Numbered from the stretch's first letter, positions 1 to 8,600 are shown. The stretch is 64,000 nt of DNA from Agrobacterium tumefaciens (GCF_005221325.1 NZ_CP039888.1:496001-560000); one strand, 5' to 3'. The notes: generated from the sequence alone by a model not told the origin. Made by a program: numbers and translations.

Positions 1-435
1 TTCCCGTTCCAGAAGCTTTGCCGCATCCGGCTTGGTGAAGAGCTTCGATTCGAAATCCAGCCCTGCCGAAAGCCCCATATAGCTATGGGTAGGCCTTGCG
101 AAACAATAGATGCAGCCATGTTCGCAGCCGCGATAGGGATTGATGGAACGGTCGAATGGGATATCGGGGGATTCGTTGCGGGTGATGATGCTGCGCGGCT
201 TTTCCACCTGCACTTCGGTGCGGAATTCCGGCATATCCTCGAGCGTCTGCCAGCCATCGTCGAAAACCTCGCGCTGCAAGGCCTCGAAGCGCCCGTCCGG
301 GTTCAACCCCGCGCCCCGGCCGCGACGACGGTCGATCTCGATGCGCAGGCGGGATGCATCGGCGAGCGCATTGGCAATATCAGGCATATGGCTCGGCTGG
401 AAGGCAGCCTGCCCGTCAAGCGTATGGTTTCTCAT
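1..435 (-). CDS. PA0069-family radical SAM protein (N-terminal part, cut by window edge)
   Basis: The frame is open from an ATG at 435 down to base 1, giving the first 145 residues; the rest lies outside the window. A radical SAM cluster motif is readable in [19 protein letters not shown], with cysteines spaced C-x3-C-x2-C. That motif and its context match the PA0069 family, which is related to spore photoproduct lyase-like radical SAM enzymes. The exact reaction is not known for this family. The start is supported by GGGAG about 8 bases upstream of the ATG. An alphaproteobacterial SOS-box sequence lies about 117 bp upstream (552-566), so DNA-damage control is possible but unproven. Confidence 0.85.
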   Translation of the reverse strand, partial: MRNHTLDGQAAFQPSHMPDIANALADASRLRIEIDRRRGRGAGLNPDGRFEALQREVFDDGWQTLEDMPEFRTEVQVEKPRSIITRNESPDIPFDRSINPYRGCEHGCIYCFARPTHSYMGLSAGLDFESKLFTKPDAAKLLERE

Positions 436-551
436 CTGGATGCTCCCAGAGCGCTGCACGCCATCAAGGCACGCTCAACGCCCTAAACCGTTTCCATCCG
501 GAGAGGCGTTTACTCGCCGTCCGAATGATTAAATTCCTACATCATGAATGA

Positions 552-566
552 GAACAATACAAGAAC
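552..566. promoter_or_regulatory. Putative alphaproteobacterial LexA (SOS) box
   Basis: The sequence reads GAAC, seven bases, GAAC, which is the direct-repeat operator known for alphaproteobacterial LexA. It lies in the intergenic region between the leftward radical SAM gene and the rightward glycosyltransferase gene. By chance this eight-base pattern is expected about twice in a window of this size on both strands, so position rather than sequence alone supports it. Confidence 0.45.
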
Positions 567-716
567 AAAATTATGAAAACGTGACGCATCTACAGCCTGC
601 GGTGAAGATATAGGGTGCGGGCTGGCACCGGAAGGCCGGGCAATCTGCGGTGCGGATTGCGGCCTTCCTTACCGCAATGAGTGCAGTGGCAATTTATTGT
701 GCGATGCGTTAGAGCT

Positions 717-1241
717 ATGCCTATGTTGACAGTTATAATGGAATGCCGGGATCAGGAACCGGAACTGGCGCACACGCTGTCTGCGCTTGTCACCGGGGCC
801 GTCGAAGGGCTTGTGAGCGATGTGGTGATCCTCGATCACGGTTCGCGCGATGGGTCGTCGCGCGTGGCCGATGCCGCCGGCTGCCGTTTTTATGGGCAGT
901 GGGACATTCAGGAGATCCTGCATTCCGCGCGTGGTGGCTGGCTGCTGCTGATCGAGCCCGGTGCACGCCCGCAGGCGGGCTGGATCGACGAAATTCTGGA
1001 ATATGTGGCGATCTGCGCCCTGCCTGCGCGCTTTTCGCCGTCGCGTTATCACCGGCGGAATGTTTTCAGCCGTGTGCTGCGCCGCGCGCCGCCGCTGGAA
1101 CACGGATATCTCCTGCCCAAGACACATGCGCTTTCGATCGCCAAATCGGGCATGAGCCTGACGCAGCTGGTTGGCGGGCAGAAACCGCGCCGGCTGAATG
1201 CGGAGATGGTGCCTGCCTGGGCGCTGAGGGCCTTGGTCTGA
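717..1241 (+). CDS. Small glycosyltransferase family 2-like protein
   Basis: The 174-residue product starts with a beta-strand (MLTVIMECRDQ) followed by helix and VVILDHGSRDGSS at residues 37-48, the nucleotide-sugar binding arrangement of GT-A/GT2 enzymes. It is shorter than usual GT2 proteins (over 220 residues), and a clear acceptor region is not visible, so activity is uncertain. The ATG at 717 was chosen because the fold starts directly after it; an in-frame ATG at 681 would add 12 unconserved-looking residues. It is convergent with the FAD oxidoreductase gene, with 15 bases between the stops. Substrate and pathway cannot be told. Confidence 0.7.
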   Translation: MPMLTVIMECRDQEPELAHTLSALVTGAVEGLVSDVVILDHGSRDGSSRVADAAGCRFYGQWDIQEILHSARGGWLLLIEPGARPQAGWIDEILEYVAICALPARFSPSRYHRRNVFSRVLRRAPPLEHGYLLPKTHALSIAKSGMSLTQLVGGQKPRRLNAEMVPAWALRALV

Positions 1242-1256
1242 CGTCAGGAGACTGTC

Positions 1257-2690
1257 TTACCCCACCAGAACCTTGCCGGGGTTCATGATGCCCGCGGGGT
1301 CGAAGGCGTGCTTGATGCGATGCATCAGCTCCATTTCGATGCCGGGCCGGATAGCGGCGAGTTCGTCGCGCTTCAGCTGACCAATGCCATGTTCGGCCGA
1401 AATCGAGCCGCCGAGCGACAGCACGATGCCGTGCACGATCTCGTTCATGTCCCGCCAGCGGTCCAGGAATTCGGCCTTGTCGGCACCGACCGGCTGGGAG
1501 ATGTTGTAGTGGATATTGCCATCGCCGAGATGGCCGAAGGCGCAGATGCGGGCGCCGGGAATTGCGGCGAGCACGGCCTTTTCCGCCGTGGCCATGAATT
1601 CCGGTATTTTCGACACCGGAACGGAAACGTCGTGCTTGATCGATCCGCCCTCGGGCTTCTGCGCGTCCGACATGCTTTCGCGCATGTGCCAGAGCGCCTG
1701 ACGCTGGGCTTCCGATGAGGCGATCACCGCATCCTCGACCAGCCCGGCCTCAAAACCGCGCTCCAGCAGCGATTGCATCATCGTGTCCGCCGTCTCGGCC
1801 GAATCGGAGGTGGAGATATCGATGAGGGCGTACCAGTCATGCGGCTGGCCCAGAGGGTCGCGCACGCCGGGAATGTGCCTGGCGGTGAATTCGACGCCGA
1901 TTCGTGGCATGAGTTCGAAGCCGGTCAGCGCCGTGCCGCAGAGGTTGGAGGCCATTTCGAACAGTTTCAGCGCATCCTCGGTGGAGGCAAGCCCGGCAAA
2001 GGCCACCTGATGGCCAAGCGGCTTGGGAAAAAGCTTCAGCACCGCGCCGGTGATGACACCCAGCGTGCCCTCGGAGCCGATGAAGAGATCGCGCAGATCG
2101 TAACCCGTATTGTCCTTCTTCAGCCGTCGCAGCCCGTTCCAGATTTCCCCCGTTGGCAGCACCACCTCGAGCCCGAGGCAGAGCTGACGCATATTGCCAT
2201 AGGCAAGCACCGCCGTGCCGCCGGCATTGGTGGCGAGATTGCCGCCGATGCGGCAGGACCCTTGAGAACCGAGCGATAGCGGGAACATGCGCTCCACGGA
2301 ATCGGCCGCCTTGTGTATATCGTCGAGAATGCAGCCGGCATCGGCGACGATGGTGTTGGCAACGGGGTCGATGTCGCGGATGCGGTTCATGCGCTCCAGC
2401 GACAGGATGATGTCGGTGCCATCAGCACGCGGCGTCTGGCCGCCCACGAGGCCGGTATTGCCGGTTTGCGGCACGATGGGTGTGCCGGTCTCGCTGGCGA
2501 GCTTCAGGATGGCCGCAACCTCCTCAACGGAACCGGGCTTGAGGAGCAGGGGTGAGGCACCGCGATAAAGTCCGCGATTCTCCACCAGGCGCGGCGCCAT
2601 TTCCGCCGGGTCGCGCACCGCATTTTTTTCGCCGACAATGGCGGTGAAGCGGTCGAGGATATCGGAGTAGGGGATGGCGGTGGTCGTCAT
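1257..2690 (-). CDS. FAD-binding 2-hydroxyacid dehydrogenase (GlcD / D-lactate dehydrogenase type)
   Basis: The 477-residue protein has a PCMH-type FAD domain, with the loop PQTGNTGLVGGQTP at about residues 74-87, and a C-terminal FAD-oxidase domain containing FGHLGDGNIHYN and the closing FDPAGIMNPGKVL. These are hallmarks of the GlcD/D-lactate/D-2-hydroxyglutarate dehydrogenase family, which oxidises 2-hydroxyacids and passes electrons to a cytochrome, quinone or ETF. The substrate cannot be assigned from sequence. Length is normal. The gene lies 50 bp downstream of the Sua5 gene on the same strand and could be co-transcribed. The ribosome binding site before the ATG at 2690 is weak (GAGA). 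Confidence 0.88.
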   Translation of the reverse strand: MTTTAIPYSDILDRFTAIVGEKNAVRDPAEMAPRLVENRGLYRGASPLLLKPGSVEEVAAILKLASETGTPIVPQTGNTGLVGGQTPRADGTDIILSLERMNRIRDIDPVANTIVADAGCILDDIHKAADSVERMFPLSLGSQGSCRIGGNLATNAGGTAVLAYGNMRQLCLGLEVVLPTGEIWNGLRRLKKDNTGYDLRDLFIGSEGTLGVITGAVLKLFPKPLGHQVAFAGLASTEDALKLFEMASNLCGTALTGFELMPRIGVEFTARHIPGVRDPLGQPHDWYALIDISTSDSAETADTMMQSLLERGFEAGLVEDAVIASSEAQRQALWHMRESMSDAQKPEGGSIKHDVSVPVSKIPEFMATAEKAVLAAIPGARICAFGHLGDGNIHYNISQPVGADKAEFLDRWRDMNEIVHGIVLSLGGSISAEHGIGQLKRDELAAIRPGIEMELMHRIKHAFDPAGIMNPGKVLVG

Positions 2691-2740
2691 GGGCGGCGTC
2701 TCGCTGTCTTTTGAAACTTGGGCGAAAGGGTTGGGTGCCG

Positions 2741-3718
2741 TCAGCCTCGCGGCGCGGCGGCGCGGGAAAGGCGGTCGTTGATCGCCTCTCCGAGGCCATG
2801 GGTGGGAATGGCGGTGATGGCGATGGTGGCCGCGCCGCTCGCATCGGCGGCTTTCAGATAATCGAAGAGGTTGGCGGCGGCCTCGGCAAGATCGCCGGAA
2901 GGGCTGAGGTCGAGAATGGTGCGCGCGGACTCTTCGCCGGAAACCGCAATGCCGCCGAAGCGGATCAGCGCTTCATCAGGCAGAACCGATGTGGCGCCGA
3001 GGCGGACGGTGGCGCCCGGCGCATAATGCGAGGCCAGCATTCCGGGCGCCTCGATGGCGGCGGACGCTTTTTTCGGTCGCTCGAGCCTGACGCCGGCCAC
3101 TCGCTCGATCTCTTCGGTGACGATGCCGCCAGGGCGAAGCAGCCGCACCCGGCCATCCTGATCCACCTTGACGATGGTGGATTCGACACCGACGGCGGCA
3201 GCGCCGCCATCGAGAATGAGATTGATCTTCTGCCCGAGATCGGCTTCCACATGGGCAGCACTCGTCGGGCTGATCTTGCCGGAACTATTGGCGCTGGGGG
3301 CGGCCAGCGGTCTGCCGAACCGGCGGATCAGGTCGCCGGCGAAACCCTGCGGCACGCGAATGCCGACCGTATCGAGCCCGGCCGTCGCCAGCGAATGAAT
3401 GTCGCTTTCCGCTTTCATCGGCAGAACCAGTGTCAGCGGACCGGGCCAGAAGGCCTCTGCGAGTTTCCGCGATATCGGGTCGAAAACCGCGTAATGCTCG
3501 GCCATGGCGGTATCGGCCATGTGGCAGATCAGCGGGTTGAACTGCGGCCGACCCTTGGTCTCGTAAATGCGGGTGATGGCCGCCGGACTGGTAGCGTCGG
3601 CGGCAAGGCCATAGACGGTTTCCGTCGGCAGCGCGATGGGCCTGCCGTCCGCAAGCTCCGTAACGGATGCCTGCAGGGCTGTTTCCCGCTCGTTTTCGAT
3701 GTTGATATGACGCGCCAT
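2741..3718 (-). CDS. L-threonylcarbamoyladenylate synthase (Sua5/YwlC type)
   Basis: Makes threonylcarbamoyl-AMP from threonine, bicarbonate and ATP, the first step of t6A37 tRNA modification. The YrdC fold is clear: ALPTETVYGLAADA at about residues 29-42, and later KGRPQFNPLICH and APSANSSGKISPTSA. A further C-terminal part with PGMLASHYAPGA makes this the two-domain Sua5 form (325 residues) rather than the short YrdC form. The ATG at 3718 has GAAAGG about 6 bases upstream and directly precedes the conserved region; an in-frame extension to 3742 lacks support. Confidence 0.93.
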   Translation of the reverse strand: MARHINIENERETALQASVTELADGRPIALPTETVYGLAADATSPAAITRIYETKGRPQFNPLICHMADTAMAEHYAVFDPISRKLAEAFWPGPLTLVLPMKAESDIHSLATAGLDTVGIRVPQGFAGDLIRRFGRPLAAPSANSSGKISPTSAAHVEADLGQKINLILDGGAAAVGVESTIVKVDQDGRVRLLRPGGIVTEEIERVAGVRLERPKKASAAIEAPGMLASHYAPGATVRLGATSVLPDEALIRFGGIAVSGEESARTILDLSPSGDLAEAAANLFDYLKAADASGAATIAITAIPTHGLGEAINDRLSRAAAPRG

Positions 3719-3781
3719 GATGCTGCCTTTCAGGGCGGTCAATAGCGTATTTCGGGCCGGGATGGAAAGTGCTGTCGCGTT

Positions 3782-4390
3782 TTATATCGCTTTGATGATC
3801 TTGCGCATCTCCTGCGAACGCGCGCCGAGCATCAGCACGTTTTTCAGCGCCACGCGCGGATCATGCGTCTGGAACAGCAGTCCGCCGCGATGGAAGGAGG
3901 TGTCGATGGCGATCTCCCGATCGGGAAGCGCATTGATGGCGACGGCGAAATACATGCGTGAGTAGCGCGCATCGATATTTTCGAAGAAATTTTCGGCCCC
4001 GCTCAGCTCGGCGAAGAAATTCGCGAAATAAAAGGACCAGAGCACATGACGCTCGGCATCGAAGCTGGTTTTCGCCGCCGTGACATGGCAATAGCCGAGA
4101 TGCGGCCGGTCATTGAGCAGATGGTGAAAAACCATCTTCGGGAAACGGATGGACTGGTGAAAGGTGTTGAGACGGCTATGGGTGGCGTCGGCGGCGGCTT
4201 CCAGCTTCCGCCCGGTCAGCGCAGCTACATCGTCATGGCTGTAATAGACGCGTTCCCTGGGTAGCCAGTGTTCTTCATAACGGCTGATACGACCCGTGCG
4301 CAGGAAGTCGGAATGCGCGGTCTTCGATCGTATCGGCGTGACCGAATGCCTTGCCGCATCGAAATAGCGTATGCGTGTCGCCTTCTCCAC
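3782..4390 (-). CDS. Conserved hypothetical protein (possibly DUF6656)
   Basis: A 202-residue soluble-looking protein with no signal peptide or membrane segment. It is rich in His, Arg and aromatic residues (for example HLGYCHVTAAKTSF and VLWSFYFANFFAEL). I do not recognise a catalytic motif. It resembles, from memory, small rhizobial proteins grouped as DUF6656, but this is not certain. Codon use looks like that of the neighbours, and the frame is intact. It is transcribed divergently from gbcA across a 332-bp gap. Function unknown. Confidence 0.65.
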   Translation of the reverse strand: MEKATRIRYFDAARHSVTPIRSKTAHSDFLRTGRISRYEEHWLPRERVYYSHDDVAALTGRKLEAAADATHSRLNTFHQSIRFPKMVFHHLLNDRPHLGYCHVTAAKTSFDAERHVLWSFYFANFFAELSGAENFFENIDARYSRMYFAVAINALPDREIAIDTSFHRGGLLFQTHDPRVALKNVLMLGARSQEMRKIIKAI

Positions 4391-4722
4391 CAGGAGCGCC
4401 CCCGTTGCTGTCGTTGCTGCAATATAGTTTAGGGCGCATTAACACTCCGTTGCGCCGCGCCTCCCGTTTTTTTATGGGTGGAGAGGAGAGCGGGCGTGAT
4501 CATGCGTCATATTGCGACGTCGTTTCCGGCGCTGAATAGCCGTCGGATTTCCCAGCGGAATGGGCAGCGAGGCCGAATTGCGCATGTCGCAATTTGTCGC
4601 CAATGCGGAAGCCGATGTCGCTGTTTGTGCTGCCGCAAATGACCGCCGGTGTTTAGATGAGGGCATGCTTCCGCAACCCCGCAAATGGTGCCGGGCAGGG
4701 CGGTTTGATCGAGGATTTGGCC
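4391..4722. other. Divergent intergenic region upstream of gbcA
   Basis: This 332-bp gap separates the hypothetical gene from gbcA. It should hold both promoters. The only structure I can point to is the inverted repeat at 4577-4593. A long reverse-strand open frame crosses the area, but it runs antisense through gbcA and is rejected as a gene. Confidence 0.5.
4577..4593. promoter_or_regulatory. Inverted repeat, possible operator of gbcAB
   Basis: ATTGCG, five bases, CGCAAT forms a perfect dyad about 130 bp upstream of the gbcA start. The size and spacing suit a dimeric transcription factor. The bound protein is unknown; no regulator gene lies next to gbcAB in this window. Confidence 0.3.
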
Positions 4723-5967
4723 ATGGAATTGCGTGACACCGTATTGCGCCAGCTGAAAAACCGCCGCGAAGGCTTCAGCCTGGAACAGCCTTTCTACACG
4801 GACCCGGATTATTTCAAGCTGGATATGGAAAACATCTGGTACCGCGACTGGCTGTTCGTCGGCCATGATTGCGAGGTGCCCAAGTCCGGCAACTACATGA
4901 CCGTTCAGGTCGGCGCATACTCGGTCGTCATCGTTCGCGGACGCGACGGGCAGATCCGCGCCCTGCAAAATTCCTGCCGCCATCGCGGTTCGCGCGTCTG
5001 CAGCGCGCAGAAGGGTCAGGCCGCCCGTCTCGTCTGTCCCTATCACCAGTGGACCTATGATCTGGATGGCAAGCTGCTGTTCGCACGCCATATGGGCGAG
5101 GAGTTCGACAAGGCGGAATTTGGCCTGAAGCCCGTCGCCTGCGAGACCGTTGCCGGTTACGTCTTCATCTGCCTTGCCGACCAGCCCGCCGATTTCGCGC
5201 CGATGCGCGCCGAGGTCGAAAGCTACATGGCCCCGCACCGCATCTGGGAAGCCAAGGTCGCGCATGAAAGCACCATCATCGAAAAGGGCAACTGGAAGCT
5301 CGTCTGGGAAAACAACCGCGAGTGCTACCATTGCGCCGCCAACCACCCCGAACTCTGCCGCACCTACCCTGAAAACCCGAGCGTGACGGGAACGGATGGC
5401 GGCGCGAGCGACCCCGAAATCGGCGGCCACTGGGCGCGCTGCGAGGCGGCCGGCCTGCCGAGCCGCTTCAAGATCGATCCGAAGGGCCAGTTCCGTGTTG
5501 CCCGCATGCCGCTGATCGGCGAGGCGGAAAGCTACACCATGTCCGGTAAACCCGCCGTGCGCCGGCCGCTGTCGCAGGATGTCAGCATCAGCCATATCGG
5601 CGCGCTGCTTCTGTTTCATTATCCGACGACCTGGAACCACTTCCTCGGCGACCACACCATCTCCTTCCGGGTGCTGCCGCTCAACGCCAACGAGACCATG
5701 GTCACCACCAAATGGCTGGTGCACAAGGACGCGGTCGAAGGCGTGGATTACGATCTCGAAGACCTCACCCACGTCTGGAACGAGACCAACGATCAGGACC
5801 GCCGTATCGTCGAGGAAAACGCTTTCGGTATCCGTTCGCCGGCCTACCAGCCCGGCCCCTATTCCCCGGAGGACGAGGGCGGCGTGATGCAGTTCGTCAA
5901 CTGGTATTCCAAATTCATGGTCGACCGGCTCTCCGGCGACAAGGCCCGGCTTTCGGCTGTAGCGTGA
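4723..5967 (+). CDS. gbcA: Glycine betaine demethylase oxygenase subunit (Rieske, GbcA-like)
   Basis: A ring-hydroxylating-type oxygenase alpha subunit of 414 residues. Rieske 2Fe-2S ligands are C85, H87, C105 and H108 (SCRHRG and CPYHQW). The mononuclear iron site follows at ENNRECYHCAANHPE, with H203 and H208. Close resemblance to GbcA, and the reductase partner 7 bp downstream, support conversion of glycine betaine to dimethylglycine plus formaldehyde in the cytoplasm. Stachydrine demethylase (Stc2) is a close relative and cannot be excluded. The ATG at 4723 has GAGG about 9 bases upstream; earlier in-frame codons add an unconserved stretch. Confidence 0.85.
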   Translation: MELRDTVLRQLKNRREGFSLEQPFYTDPDYFKLDMENIWYRDWLFVGHDCEVPKSGNYMTVQVGAYSVVIVRGRDGQIRALQNSCRHRGSRVCSAQKGQAARLVCPYHQWTYDLDGKLLFARHMGEEFDKAEFGLKPVACETVAGYVFICLADQPADFAPMRAEVESYMAPHRIWEAKVAHESTIIEKGNWKLVWENNRECYHCAANHPELCRTYPENPSVTGTDGGASDPEIGGHWARCEAAGLPSRFKIDPKGQFRVARMPLIGEAESYTMSGKPAVRRPLSQDVSISHIGALLLFHYPTTWNHFLGDHTISFRVLPLNANETMVTTKWLVHKDAVEGVDYDLEDLTHVWNETNDQDRRIVEENAFGIRSPAYQPGPYSPEDEGGVMQFVNWYSKFMVDRLSGDKARLSAVA

Positions 5968-5974
5968 TGCGAAG

Positions 5975-7057
5975 ATGAATATGGTTGTGACCTACAAGCA
6001 CATAGACGAGATGAAGCCGTGGAGCGACAAGCTCCAGCTGCTGGAATGCATTTCAGTGACGCCCGAGACATCGGACGTGATGACGTTTCTGTTCCGCTCC
6101 GAGGACCAGAACTGGTTCCGTTATCTGCCGGGCCAGTTCGTCACGCTGGAATTGCCCGTGGGTGCGGAGCCGGTTTACCGTACCTACACATTGTCCTCCA
6201 GCCCGTCACGGCCCTATGCGCTGTCGGTCACGGTCAAGGCGCAGGCCACCAGCATCGGCACGCGCTGGATGTTCGATAATCTGAAGCCCGGCATGAAAAT
6301 CCGGGCGCTCGGACCGCTCGGCGACTTCTCCTACGTCAAGCATCCCGGCGACAAATATCTGTTCATCTCGGCAGGCTCCGGCGTGACGCCGATGATGTCG
6401 ATGGTGCGCGACATGAGCGACCGCGCGCCGCAGAGCGACATCTCCTTCATCAACTGTTCACGCACGCCCGGCGATATCGTCTTCCGTCACGAGCTGGAAT
6501 ATCTCGCCCGTTTCATGCCGAACCTGTCGCTCGGCTTCATTGTCGAGAAATGCGGTCGTACCGATCTCTGGTCCGGCCTGAGGGGCATGGTCGACAAGGC
6601 CAAGATCGCGCTGCTCGCGCATGATTTCATGGATCGCACCGTCTTCTGTTGCGGTCCGGAGCCGTTCATGGCCGCCGTCCGCTCGATGCTCGACGCATCC
6701 GGCTTCGATATGAGCCGTTATCATCAGGAAAGCTTTGCGCCGGCCGCCCCGGTCAGTGTGGGTGAAACAGTTCTCACCGGTGCAGACGGCGAAGCATTGT
6801 CCATGGTGGGCTTCACCGTTTCTGGAAAAGAACTGCCCTGCCAGCCCGGCCAGACGGTTCTGATGACGGCGCGTGCCGCCGGCGTCCGCATCGGCGCCGC
6901 CTGCGAATCCGGCATCTGCGGCACCTGCCGGGTGCTGAAGCTTTCCGGCGAGGTGGAGATGAGCCACAATGGCGGCATTCTCGATGAGGAAATCGAGGAA
7001 GGTTATATTCTCGCCTGCTGCTCACGGCCGTTGACCGATGTGAAGGTGGAAGCCTGA
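5975..7057 (+). CDS. gbcB: Glycine betaine demethylase reductase subunit (GbcB-like)
   Basis: A 360-residue NAD(P)H:ferredoxin-type reductase. The order is a FAD-binding barrel (YRTYTLSSSPS motif), an NAD-binding domain (FISAGSGVTPMMSM), then a plant-type 2Fe-2S domain at the C terminus with CESGICGTC near residues 309-317 and the last cysteine in the ILACC stretch near 347. This is the architecture of the electron donors for GbcA-type Rieske oxygenases. It starts 7 bp after the gbcA stop, so the two are almost certainly one transcript. A perfect hairpin follows the stop at 7066-7095. Confidence 0.87.
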   Translation: MNMVVTYKHIDEMKPWSDKLQLLECISVTPETSDVMTFLFRSEDQNWFRYLPGQFVTLELPVGAEPVYRTYTLSSSPSRPYALSVTVKAQATSIGTRWMFDNLKPGMKIRALGPLGDFSYVKHPGDKYLFISAGSGVTPMMSMVRDMSDRAPQSDISFINCSRTPGDIVFRHELEYLARFMPNLSLGFIVEKCGRTDLWSGLRGMVDKAKIALLAHDFMDRTVFCCGPEPFMAAVRSMLDASGFDMSRYHQESFAPAAPVSVGETVLTGADGEALSMVGFTVSGKELPCQPGQTVLMTARAAGVRIGAACESGICGTCRVLKLSGEVEMSHNGGILDEEIEEGYILACCSRPLTDVKVEA

Positions 7058-7065
7058 CGTCGGCA

Positions 7066-7095
7066 TCTCCCAAAACTGTCATCGGTTTTGGGAGA
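7066..7095 (+). terminator. Hairpin after gbcB, possible terminator
   Basis: An 11-bp perfect stem (TCTCCCAAAAC with GTTTTGGGAGA) around an 8-base loop lies 8 bp after the gbcB stop. No clear T tract follows, so it may be a weak terminator or a transcript-end stabiliser. Confidence 0.5.
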
Positions 7096-7186
7096 CATGC
7101 GTAAGCTGATCGCGTTGGCTTTTTGAGAAAGACAAAGCAAGCTGGCTGCGTGTCATCTTTCCTGTCTTTCACCGGATAGTTGTCAT

Positions 7187-7211
7187 GGAACTAAATTTCC
7201 CTAAACTCGTT
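7187..7211 (+). promoter_or_regulatory. EcfG-type general stress promoter upstream of BA14K gene
   Basis: GGAAC, 16 bases, CGTT matches the known -35/-10 consensus of the alphaproteobacterial general stress sigma factor EcfG. It would start transcription near 7220, leaving a leader of about 105 bases before the ATG at 7326. Confidence 0.6.
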
Positions 7212-7325
7212 TGCACGTCATCGAATTCTTCTCGGGTGTAGAAACGGGGGCTGACCCTTATCTCCGACAAGAGCGAGTGGGTGAAAAGGCGCGGTCCAAC
7301 GCGCTGAAGCAAACGGAGGAAGATC

Positions 7326-7790
7326 ATGATGAATTTCCGGACAACGAGTGTCGCCACGGCGATGATCGTGTTCCTCACCAGCTTTACGCCGTCACAGGCG
7401 TTCCAGGCCCCTGTTCCGATGCCGAAGCCGGCGGTTTCCACTGACAATGTGGTGCCGGTGCAGTACCGGGAATGGGACCGCAGAGGCGACCGCAGGTACG
7501 GGGACCGGATGTATCGTCCGCGCCCGCCGCGTGACGGATATTACAATGGCCACCGGGGTTATCGCGATCGCCGTCCGGGCTACCGTTATCACAACGGCTA
7601 CTGGTTCCCGCTGGCAGCCTTTGCGGCCGGTGCGATCATCGGCGGCGCCATGCAGCAGCCGCGTCCGGCCTATGGCGGCAGCCATGCCTCCTGGTGTCAG
7701 AACCGCTGGCGTTCATATCGCGCTTACGACAACACCTATCAGCCGAACAGCGGTCCGCGCCGCATATGCGTATCGCCTTACAGCCGCTGA
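7326..7790 (+). CDS. BA14K family protein (secreted, Arg/Tyr/Gly-rich), copy 1
   Basis: A 154-residue protein with a signal peptide (cleavage likely after SQA near residue 25), a low-complexity Arg/Tyr/Asp/Gly middle, a hydrophobic segment [16 protein letters not shown], and a conserved C-terminal block with WCQNRWRSYRAYDNTYQP. The last block is the BA14K domain, named for a Brucella 14-kDa immunoreactive protein; its molecular role is not established. GGAGGAAG lies just upstream of the ATG pair at 7326/7329. An EcfG-type promoter lies 115 bp upstream. The next gene is a paralogue. A strong terminator follows. Confidence 0.88.
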   Translation: MMNFRTTSVATAMIVFLTSFTPSQAFQAPVPMPKPAVSTDNVVPVQYREWDRRGDRRYGDRMYRPRPPRDGYYNGHRGYRDRRPGYRYHNGYWFPLAAFAAGAIIGGAMQQPRPAYGGSHASWCQNRWRSYRAYDNTYQPNSGPRRICVSPYSR

Positions 7791-7802
7791 TAGTGGTTTT
7801 CG

Positions 7803-7829
7803 AAAGCCCGGATTTTGATCCGGGCTTTT
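7803..7829 (+). terminator. Intrinsic terminator after BA14K copy 1
   Basis: AAAGCCCGGAT, a TTTG loop, ATCCGGGCTTT, then T: a perfect 11-bp stem with a short T run, 13 bp after the stop codon. Confidence 0.85.
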
Positions 7830-8013
7830 GCTTTTGAGCTGCCGGATCGGGTAACCGAAGCGTGAATGGATCGTTAATGCTGGGTTCAGGCGAAAACGCC
7901 TAGCCTGCAACCTGGAATGTCCAGCCAGACCGAAAAACTGGCCGAACGAGATGAAAAAAGTGTTATTATTCACGGAGAACGGCCTGTTGACCGTCGTGAA
8001 TGGAGGAAGTCAG

Positions 8014-8538
8014 ATGAAAAGCTATATCAAGAATATCATGGCTGTCGGTCTTTCTGCGATCGTGGTTGCGGGAGCGATTGTTCCGGCGGAAGCGGCAATG
8101 CCATTGCCGACCGCGCCGAAGAGCGTCGAGACCGCAGGCAACGACGCTGGCAATATCGTGAATGTGCAATATTGGCGTGATCGCGATGGTCGCGGCGGCT
8201 GGGGCGGCGAACGTCGCGGCTGGTATGGCGGCCATCGCGGTTATCGCGACTACCGCCCGGGCTACCGTCACCATGACGGTTATTGGTTCCCGCTCGCAGC
8301 CTTTGCGACGGGTGCGATCATCGGCGGCGCCCTGTCGCAGCCGCGTGAAGTCTACCGTCCGGTCCCGGAATATCGTCCGCGTCCCGTCTATCGCGAATAC
8401 CGCCCGGTCCGCCGTGGCGGCATGAGCCAGGCGCATGTGAACTGGTGCTATGGCCGCTATCGGTCCTACGATGCTTATAGCAACACGTTCCAGCCTTACC
8501 ACGGCCCGCGCCAGCCCTGCTATTCGCCTTACAGCTGA
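8014..8538 (+). CDS. BA14K family protein, copy 2
   Basis: A 174-residue paralogue of the gene at 7326. It has a signal peptide ending near AEA, then Arg/Gly-rich sequence, the same hydrophobic core [16 protein letters not shown], an extra Pro/Arg/Tyr insert ([19 protein letters not shown]) and the C-terminal BA14K block [20 protein letters not shown]. Start at 8014 is set by GGAGGAAG immediately upstream; the frame is open to 7951, but that start has no ribosome binding site. No EcfG-type promoter was seen before this copy, and copy 1 has its own terminator, so the two may be regulated differently. Function unknown; envelope-associated role inferred. Confidence 0.88.
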   Translation: MKSYIKNIMAVGLSAIVVAGAIVPAEAAMPLPTAPKSVETAGNDAGNIVNVQYWRDRDGRGGWGGERRGWYGGHRGYRDYRPGYRHHDGYWFPLAAFATGAIIGGALSQPREVYRPVPEYRPRPVYREYRPVRRGGMSQAHVNWCYGRYRSYDAYSNTFQPYHGPRQPCYSPYS

Positions 8539-8566
8539 TTTTAGAATGGCAGGCTGAAATTGACAG

Positions 8567-8596
8567 AGCCGTCCGGTCACCACCGGGCGGCTTTTT
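8567..8596. terminator. Intrinsic terminator between convergent genes
   Basis: An 11-bp stem (AGCCGTCCGGT with ACCGGGCGGCT, one G-T pair) and a T run follow BA14K copy 2. It abuts the end of the leftward transporter gene and may serve both directions. Confidence 0.8.
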
Positions 8597-8600
8597 GCTG

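Noticed and set aside
4507..5772. Long leftward open frame (421 codons) opposite gbcA
   Set aside because: It is antisense to a gene with intact Rieske and iron-site motifs; its composition is that of a mirror frame and no domain is recognisable.
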